Source of the DNA: Clostridiales bacterium
GTDB taxonomy: Bacteria > Bacillota_A > Clostridia > Saccharofermentanales > Saccharofermentanaceae
Assembly (NCBI GenBank): GCA_017649745.1
Contig: JAGCGE010000025.1
Coordinates: forward strand, 1 to 6,807
Length of the DNA stretch: 6,807 nucleotides
Direction of reading: 5' to 3'
The notes under the pieces are model-generated. The model was not told the origin of the DNA and did no database searches. It saw only the letters and a list, made by a program, of their open reading frames with translations. A program made the translations under genes and the position numbers. Of the stretch, positions 1 to 4,678 are shown one piece after another (positions within the stretch are counted from its first letter, which is position 1; each line of letters starts with the position of its first letter).

Positions 1-252
1 GAATCTTTCGGAAGGAGCGCATGCAAAAGTGAACGGTAGTTCCAGAACCACATCAGCACCGCACAGTAGTGCCTGCTTCGCACGGATATTCTTCGGAAGA
101 ATAGACGGCAGGCCTCTTTGAGTGAATGGCCCGCTCATAACGACAAGCACAATGGCACGCGGATCAGCGACGATCTCCCTGGCTTTTTTGATCAGGTATT
201 CGTGGCCGTTATGAAAAGGATTGTATTCGGCTATTATTCCGATAACTCGCAT
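1..252 (-). CDS. tmcAL: tRNA(Met) cytidine acetate ligase TmcAL (YlbM family), N-terminal part
   Basis: Reading the reverse strand from the ATG at 252-250 gives 84 open codons that run off the left edge; family members are about 400 residues, so roughly the first fifth is present. The protein opens MRVIGIIAEYNPFHNGH, the family's signature nucleotidyltransferase start, with the HNGH nucleotide-binding motif at residues 14-17. It continues with MSGPFTQRG (39-47) and DVVLELP (67-73), both typical of the family. Known members activate acetate with ATP to acetyl-adenylate and acetylate the wobble cytidine (C34) of elongator tRNA-Met, without acetyl-CoA; they act in the cytoplasm. A Shine-Dalgarno AAGGTGA (complement of 258-264) lies 5 nt before the start, which supports this ATG. 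The family usually has Asn where this protein has Pro41 (MSGNF versus MSGPF), a small oddity. The gene is transcribed away from the rest of the window. Family assignment is very likely; activity is inferred from homology and the C-terminal part is unseen. Confidence 0.92.
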   Translation of the reverse strand, partial: MRVIGIIAEYNPFHNGHEYLIKKAREIVADPRAIVLVVMSGPFTQRGLPSILPKNIRAKQALLCGADVVLELPFTFACAPSERF

Positions 253-316
253 TTGTATCACCTTTGAAGTTTTGTATAATATGTGCATTATATAGGAAAA
301 ACAGGTAAAAAGCACA
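253..316. promoter_or_regulatory. Divergent promoter region with opposed -10 boxes
   Basis: This 64-bp gap separates tmcAL from the divergent membrane-protein gene. A perfect TATAAT lies on the plus strand at 275-280, with a weak -35-like TTGTAT at 253-258 (16-bp spacer). A perfect TATAAT lies on the minus strand at 292-287, with only a weak TTGTGC (317-312, 19-bp spacer) upstream. The two hexamers face each other across 6 bp, so the predicted start sites would fall in or next to the opposite -10 box. The -10 boxes are seen directly; promoter activity is inferred and the -35 elements are poor. Confidence 0.55.
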
Positions 317-1642
317 ATGAAACGACGTACGGCCAATTTTATAATGAGACAGAACGGTGAGAAGACGGGATTGTTCTCGATCATCGACAAAAAGACGTTC
401 ATCATTCTGGTATCCGTTGTGCTGGGTGCTTTGGTACTTGGAGGCCTTTATCTCTGGTACGTTAAGAACTATGCCAATGCGCGTAAGGTCGACCTTGAGG
501 CAGACCCAAAGATAACATATGAACTTCAGGAGAAGGCCTCAGAGAACGGCATTGTCAAGGATTACCTGTGGAGCAGGACTAAGGAGCTAATGCTCAAGAA
601 TGCTTCTAACGATACTCTCATCGTAAGTTCCGTGACGCTTCCTGGAACTCTTATAGATCAGGAACAAAGTGAATCAGGCGAATATCTTTTGTCAGATCAG
701 GCACTCTTGTTGAAAGCCTATGTCGGCGACAACGAGAGGATCAAGGCGAAAGCGCTTTATGACAGGGTCAATAAGGATATCGACATCACTAATGCGAGCA
801 CGACAGATAAGATCATGTGGCTTGATGCATTTGTTCGCTACTACTCGTCTTACGGCACTTCAAAGGATGAGAAGAAATTGAGTGCTTATGTGGATGAAGT
901 TTTCGATGAGCAGGGCCTTATAAAGCCGTCATCAATGGAGGTTTCGAAGTATTCGGGACAGGCTTATGTGTCTTCCGCAAACACTGATGATGCGCTCTCT
1001 ACAGGCAGTGCCATGGGTGATCTTGAAGCAGGCGGATCGAACGGTTCTTACAAGGCTGATGAGGAGAAGATAACAGTTGATTGTGTTCTTATTTCTTGTG
1101 TCGACTTGAGACTTATCAGAGAACTCGAGAACAACAATTTTCTCCCTGAAGGATCCTATGAGAGAAATCTGTCTGTCGTAAAGGGCGCGAAAATAAGTGA
1201 TGATATTCCGCTTTACGCATATGCTTATGAGGTTAAAGACGGAGAGATCAACTACCTTTATTCATCATTGAATTCAGGTACAATTAACATCGCGGAGACA
1301 GTCGAGACTTTTAAGAATCTCGCTCTTGTGAATGAGCTTCCGGAAGAATCATATTCATGGCTTAAGACTACGTTGTTCGGCAATGATGTTTTCTATGATA
1401 CATATTTCATGATGACAGGAAGGCCTGACGGAAATGATTCTTTCGATTCTTACGTCGATATCGCGACGATAGCGCTAATAAGGGAAGACAGTAGCACTTT
1501 TGATCTTTGTATGAGAAGGATCGGAAACAAAGTGGCTACTTTGAACACTAGTCCTGCTCTGTCTATGGTCTTCAGGAGTGAGGGCGGAAGAAATATTACG
1601 TATGCAAAGGATAATCTTGAGATATATTTGTTGATAAGATGA
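317..1642 (+). CDS. Single-pass membrane-anchored extracytoplasmic protein, possible GH8-like alpha/alpha-toroid fold
   Basis: The 441-residue protein has a basic N-terminus, one hydrophobic segment at about 28-48 and a long hydrophilic remainder, so it should be anchored in the membrane with the bulk outside. No precise family is recognised with certainty. SDQALLLKAYVGDNE (126-140), a Trp-rich helical stretch at 165-180, and the C-terminal run with SYSWLK (345-350), YDTYFMMTGRP (360-370) and SYVDIATIALI (378-388) resemble the helix order of glycoside hydrolase family 8-like toroids. In GH8 enzymes the early motif is SEGQ-x-YGM, with Glu as catalytic acid. Here the corresponding place reads SDQ, so either Asp127 substitutes or the protein is not a standard GH8 enzyme. 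A Ser/Gly-rich, low-complexity stretch at about 217-246 splits the domain. The ATG at 317 has only a weak AGGT (303-306, 10-nt spacer); Met10 at 344 has no ribosome site, so 317 is preferred. The next gene starts 25 bp downstream, suggesting one operon. The ORF is secure; the fold is a tentative inference. Confidence 0.85.
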   Translation: MKRRTANFIMRQNGEKTGLFSIIDKKTFIILVSVVLGALVLGGLYLWYVKNYANARKVDLEADPKITYELQEKASENGIVKDYLWSRTKELMLKNASNDTLIVSSVTLPGTLIDQEQSESGEYLLSDQALLLKAYVGDNERIKAKALYDRVNKDIDITNASTTDKIMWLDAFVRYYSSYGTSKDEKKLSAYVDEVFDEQGLIKPSSMEVSKYSGQAYVSSANTDDALSTGSAMGDLEAGGSNGSYKADEEKITVDCVLISCVDLRLIRELENNNFLPEGSYERNLSVVKGAKISDDIPLYAYAYEVKDGEINYLYSSLNSGTINIAETVETFKNLALVNELPEESYSWLKTTLFGNDVFYDTYFMMTGRPDGNDSFDSYVDIATIALIREDSSTFDLCMRRIGNKVATLNTSPALSMVFRSEGGRNITYAKDNLEIYLLIR

Positions 1643-1667
1643 TCTTTATCATATTGGAGGAAATGAA

Positions 1668-2222
1668 ATGAAAAAGGAAGACATTGGGATTTTTGCGGCT
1701 ATCTTGATGAGGGCGATGATACTCTTCATGATAGTCCTCGGAGGTATGTCCATATCGAGACTGATCTATACGGATCTGAGTATGATCAACATAACTTCCA
1801 CGTCCTCAGACAAGGACATTGTAATGGCGCTGAACAACATCGGATCGATAGGAGACAATAGTTTCATATCTGCAGGTGCAGCTATAGTCGCTTTAGTCTG
1901 CAGTATTATCTCTTTTCGAAAAACATCGATCTTTTCATCAGTTGTAAGAACGCTCGTGCTCGGTGTGTTTGCTTACTGTTTTGTCAGGGCTGCCATACTT
2001 TTCCATATCATGAGGACCGCACCTGTTGATATGACGGATGAGTTCATTCGCAGGATGAATCTAGCTGCCAGATTCGGAGGAACACAAAGCGTTATCGTTT
2101 ATATAGTCGCTCCTATGATCCTCCCGGTATTCATAGTAACTTCGATCTTTGCCTTCATAAAGCTCTTCAAGTATCCGTACGGAAAAAAGAAAGAATCAGA
2201 AAAGGGCAGCTGGGACGTATAA
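1668..2222 (+). CDS. Four-helix integral membrane protein of unknown function
   Basis: This 184-residue protein is strongly hydrophobic, with likely transmembrane helices at about 9-29, 66-84, 92-114 and 141-166, and a Lys-rich, charged C-terminal tail (167-184, with KKKESEK at 173-179). Hydrophilic loops lie at about 33-64 and 115-140. I recognise no conserved family motif. An even number of helices and the basic tail suggest that both ends face the cytoplasm. A strong ribosome site GGAGG (1656-1660) sits 7 nt before the ATG at 1668. A nearer ATG at 1663 reads ATG-AAA-TGA and is closed at once, so it is not the start. The gene lies 25 bp after the membrane-anchored protein gene on the same strand with no terminator between them, so the two are probably co-transcribed and may form a complex or act in the same envelope process. 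No rho-independent terminator follows it, so some transcription could run into pta. Confidence 0.85.
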   Translation: MKKEDIGIFAAILMRAMILFMIVLGGMSISRLIYTDLSMINITSTSSDKDIVMALNNIGSIGDNSFISAGAAIVALVCSIISFRKTSIFSSVVRTLVLGVFAYCFVRAAILFHIMRTAPVDMTDEFIRRMNLAARFGGTQSVIVYIVAPMILPVFIVTSIFAFIKLFKYPYGKKKESEKGSWDV

Positions 2223-2249
2223 TTGCCTCTATATTATTAATATATTTAA

Positions 2250-2278
2250 TTGAAAAGGAGCCGTCGCAAGAGTATACT
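2250..2278 (+). promoter_or_regulatory. Sigma-A-type promoter for pta-ackA
   Basis: A -35 box TTGAAA (2250-2255) and a -10 box TATACT (2273-2278) are separated by exactly 17 bp, each matching the consensus at five of six positions. The expected start is near 2284-2288, leaving a leader of about 60 nt before the pta ATG. This is the best promoter in the window and fits a highly expressed fermentation operon. An AAAGGAG string at 2254-2260 looks like a ribosome site but overlaps the -35 box and precedes no usable ORF. Confidence 0.8.
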
Positions 2279-2296
2279 ATTTTGCGTGATTAAAAA

Positions 2297-2312
2297 CGCG
2301 CGCCTTTGCGCG
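2297..2312 (+). other. GC-only hairpin in the pta 5' leader
   Basis: The leader contains CGCGC (2299-2303), a CTTT loop (2304-2307) and GCGCG (2308-2312), a 5-bp all-GC stem-loop within about 25 nt of the predicted transcript 5' end. No U-tract follows, so it is not an intrinsic terminator. Position 2306-2310 (TTGCG) could instead pair with CGCAA at 2327-2331, next to the ribosome site. The structure may protect the 5' end of the mRNA or tune translation. The pairing is visible in the sequence; any function is inference. Confidence 0.4.
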
Positions 2313-2344
2313 AACAAATAAATAAACGCAAGAGAGGTAGAAAA

Positions 2345-3337
2345 ATGGCTTTTATTGACGAGATCAAGGCTAAGGCTAAGGCTGACAAGAAGACAGTTAT
2401 CCTTCCTGAGTTAATGGACAGAAGAACTTTTGAGGCTGCTGCAGAGATCCTTGCAGAGGACATCGCAGACCTTATCATCATTGGTACAGACGAAGAGGTT
2501 AAGGCAAACAGCGAAGGTCTTGATATTTCCAAGGCAACGATCATCAACCCACACACATACGAGAAGACAGAGGCATATATCGATGCTTTTGTTGAGCTCC
2601 GTAAGGCTAAGGGTATGACTAAGGAAGAAGCTACAAAGACACTCCTCGGTGACTATATGTACTATGCTTGTATGATGGTTAAGATGGGCGATGGTGACGG
2701 TATCGTTTCTGGTGCTTGCCACTCTACAGCTAACACACTCCGTCCTTCACTTCAGATCATCAAGACAGCTCCGGGCACAAAGCTTGTTTCCGCTTTCTTC
2801 GTAATGGTAGTTCCTAACTGCGAATTCGGTGAAGACGGTGTATTCGTATTCGGTGACTGCGGACTCGTTCAGAATCCTAATCCTGAAGAACTTGCTGCTA
2901 TCGCAGGTTCATCTGCTGCTTCCTTTAAGCAGCTCGTTGGCAAAGAGCCTATCGTTGCTCTTCTTTCACACTCTTCCATGGGTTCAGCTAAGCACGACGA
3001 CGTAACAAAGGTTGTTGAAGCTACAAAGATCGCTAAGGAAGAATACCCACAGTTCGCTATCGACGGTGAGCTCCAGGCTGATGCAGCTATGGTTCCTTCC
3101 ATCGGTGCTTCCAAGGCTCCTGATTCAAAGGTTGCCGGTAAGGCTAACGTTCTTATCTTCCCAGACCTCGATGCAGGTAACATCGGTTATAAGCTCGTTC
3201 AGAGACTTGGTAAGGCAGAAGCTTACGGCCCAATGTGTCAGGGTATCGCTAAGCCTGTTAACGATCTTTCCCGCGGATGCTCTGCTAAGGATATCGTAGG
3301 CGTTATCGCTATCACAGCAGTTCAGGCTCAGGGCTGA
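2345..3337 (+). CDS. pta: Phosphate acetyltransferase (phosphotransacetylase)
   Basis: Converts acetyl-CoA and phosphate to acetyl phosphate and CoA in the cytoplasm, the first step of acetate production. The 330-residue length is typical of the short, single-domain Pta class without the extra N-terminal domain of the enterobacterial enzyme. The family block GDGDGIVSGACHSTANTLRP spans 115-134, with the CoA/substrate-site Arg at 133. Near the C-terminus NDLSRGCS (306-313) and Asp316 supply Ser309, Arg310 and Asp316, the active-site residues known from the Methanosarcina enzyme, at the same numbering. The PTA_PTB core is unbroken. The frame is also open from a TTG at 2306, but that codon lies inside the leader hairpin and has no ribosome site. 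ATG 2345 has AGAGGT (2333-2338) 6 nt upstream and gives the usual MAFIDEI-type start. ackA follows 26 bp later, forming the classic operon. Codon use is highly biased (Lys nearly all AAG, Leu nearly all CTT/CTC), as expected for an abundant protein. Confidence 0.97.
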   Translation: MAFIDEIKAKAKADKKTVILPELMDRRTFEAAAEILAEDIADLIIIGTDEEVKANSEGLDISKATIINPHTYEKTEAYIDAFVELRKAKGMTKEEATKTLLGDYMYYACMMVKMGDGDGIVSGACHSTANTLRPSLQIIKTAPGTKLVSAFFVMVVPNCEFGEDGVFVFGDCGLVQNPNPEELAAIAGSSAASFKQLVGKEPIVALLSHSSMGSAKHDDVTKVVEATKIAKEEYPQFAIDGELQADAAMVPSIGASKAPDSKVAGKANVLIFPDLDAGNIGYKLVQRLGKAEAYGPMCQGIAKPVNDLSRGCSAKDIVGVIAITAVQAQG

Positions 3338-3363
3338 TCTTTTTCGAAAAGGAGTAACAATTT

Positions 3364-4557
3364 ATGAAGATTTTAGTTATCAACTGCGGAAGTTCTTCCT
3401 GCAAATTCCAGCTTTTCGAGACATCAACAGGTGATGTTCTTGCTAAGGGTAATGCTGAGCGTATCGGTATCGACGGTAAGCTCACATACAAGGCTCCTGG
3501 TAAGGAAGATTACATCTCCACAGAAGCAATGCCTGATCACAAGGTAGCTGTTAAGATGATCCTTGCAGCTCTCGTAGATAAGGATCACGGTGTACTTTCC
3601 GACATCAGCGAGATCAAGGCTGTAGGTCACAGAGTACTCCACGGCGGTAAGTACTACAGCAAGTCAGTTATCGTTAACGATGACGTTAAGAAGGTTATCA
3701 GAGATTGCTTCCCTCTCGGACCTCTCCATAACCCAGCTAACCTTACAGGTATCGAGGCTTGTGAGTCAGTTCTTCCAGCAGGCACACCACAAGTTGCAGT
3801 ATTCGATACAGCATTCCACATGACAATGCCACCTAAGGCTTATACTTATGCTCTCCCATATGAGATCTCTGAGAAGTACGACATCCGTCGTTACGGCTTC
3901 CACGGTACAAGCCACAGATATGTATCACATCGTGCTGCTGAGTTCCTCGGCAAGAAGTACGAAGATCTTAAGATCATCACATGCCACCTCGGTAACGGTT
4001 CTTCTTTTGCAGCTGTTGACCACGGTAAGTGCGTAGATACATCAATGGGTCTTACACCTCTTGCTGGTATCTGCATGGGTACACGTTGTGGTGATATCGA
4101 TCCTGCTATCGTTCCATTCCTTATGAAGAATGAGAATCTTACACCTGACGAGATCGACACTCTCATGAACAAGAAGAGCGGTGTTGAAGGTCTTTCCGGT
4201 GTTTCTTCAGACTTCCGTGACCTCGAGAAGGCTTCACGTGAGGGTAACGCTAGAGCAACTCTCGCTCTCGAGATGTTCGAATACCAGGCTCGTAAGATCA
4301 TCGGTTCTTATGCTGCTGCTATGGGCGGTGTTGACGTAATCGTATTCACAGCAGGTATCGGTGAGAACACAGACTACATCCGTGCTGCAGCTTGCGAAGG
4401 TTTGGGCTTCATGGGCGTAGAGATCGATCCGGCTAAGAACAACGGTGTTCGTTCCGAGGCTGTTATCTCTTCTGATAACTCTAAGGTAACAGTAGCTATC
4501 ATTCCTACAAACGAGGAACTTGCTATTGCTCAGGAGACAGAAGAACTCGTTAAATAA
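3364..4557 (+). CDS. ackA: Acetate kinase
   Basis: Converts acetyl phosphate and ADP to acetate and ATP, the substrate-level phosphorylation step paired with Pta; it is a cytoplasmic, normally homodimeric enzyme of the ASKHA fold. The 397-residue length is typical. The protein starts with the phosphate-binding signature [10 protein letters not shown] (5-14) and has GHRVLHGG (88-95), VFDTAFH (146-152), GFHGTSHR (178-185), HLGNGSS (208-214), [10 protein letters not shown] (238-247) and PTNEE (381-385). All expected catalytic residues are present: Asn7, Arg90, Asp148, His180, Arg241 and Glu384, plus Asn211. A strong AAAGGAG (3348-3354) lies 9 nt before the ATG. It follows pta by 26 bp with no terminator or promoter between, so the two share the promoter upstream of pta, and it is followed by an intrinsic terminator. 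Codon use matches pta and differs from the flanking genes, consistent with high expression. No truncation or missing residue is seen. Confidence 0.98.
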   Translation: MKILVINCGSSSCKFQLFETSTGDVLAKGNAERIGIDGKLTYKAPGKEDYISTEAMPDHKVAVKMILAALVDKDHGVLSDISEIKAVGHRVLHGGKYYSKSVIVNDDVKKVIRDCFPLGPLHNPANLTGIEACESVLPAGTPQVAVFDTAFHMTMPPKAYTYALPYEISEKYDIRRYGFHGTSHRYVSHRAAEFLGKKYEDLKIITCHLGNGSSFAAVDHGKCVDTSMGLTPLAGICMGTRCGDIDPAIVPFLMKNENLTPDEIDTLMNKKSGVEGLSGVSSDFRDLEKASREGNARATLALEMFEYQARKIIGSYAAAMGGVDVIVFTAGIGENTDYIRAAACEGLGFMGVEIDPAKNNGVRSEAVISSDNSKVTVAIIPTNEELAIAQETEELVK

Positions 4558-4580
4558 GAGTTTTTTGACTTAACAAGATT

Positions 4581-4616
4581 AAGCAGCGATTCTTTATAGA
4601 GGATCGCTGCTTTTTT
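4581..4616 (+). terminator. Rho-independent terminator of pta-ackA
   Basis: AAGCAGCGAT (4581-4590) pairs perfectly with ATCGCTGCTT (4603-4612) to give a 10-bp stem with a 12-nt loop, and a run of six Ts (4611-4616) follows and overlaps the stem's end. It lies 24 nt after the ackA stop and should end the operon transcript. The downstream gene therefore needs its own promoter. Confidence 0.93.
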
Positions 4617-4641
4617 GTGTCAAAATTATTTAACGAGAGTA

Positions 4642-4668
4642 TATAATCAGTATAGATCAGATAGGGGG
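4642..4668 (+). promoter_or_regulatory. -10 box and ribosome binding site for the exported-protein gene
   Basis: A perfect TATAAT lies at 4642-4647, but no good -35 box is found at the right distance; the closest strings (around 4615-4623) overlap the terminator's T-tract. AGGGGG (4663-4668) is the likely ribosome site. It is only 1 nt from the in-frame ATG at 4670 and 10 nt from the ATG at 4679, so it decides for 4679. The weak -35 suggests modest or activator-dependent expression; that is inference. Confidence 0.55.
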
Positions 4669-4678
4669 TATGTATTCT

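Noticed and set aside
2200..2250. Possible terminator after the four-helix membrane gene
   Set aside because: Only a 4-bp GGCA/TGCC pairing with a long loop and no T-tract is present; the AT-rich stretch after it is not a stem-loop terminator.
2306..2344. TTG start giving a 13-residue longer Pta
   Set aside because: The codon lies inside the leader hairpin and has no ribosome site; the ATG at 2345 has AGAGGT at good spacing and gives the family's usual N-terminus and length.
3891..4301. 136-residue open frame on the minus strand inside ackA
   Set aside because: It is a shadow of the strongly codon-biased ackA frame and has no plausible protein signature; the same applies to the other antisense frames within pta (such as 2411-2722 and 2869-3183), ackA and the exported gene (4694-4912).
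4565..4593. TTGACT with GATTCT 17 bp downstream as a promoter after ackA
   Set aside because: The -10 matches consensus at only three of six positions and the element lies within the terminator hairpin, so any transcript would be ended at once.
4670..4678. In-frame ATG three codons upstream of the exported-protein start
   Set aside because: The AGGGGG ribosome site ends 1 nt before it, too close for initiation; the ATG at 4679 has a 10-nt spacer.
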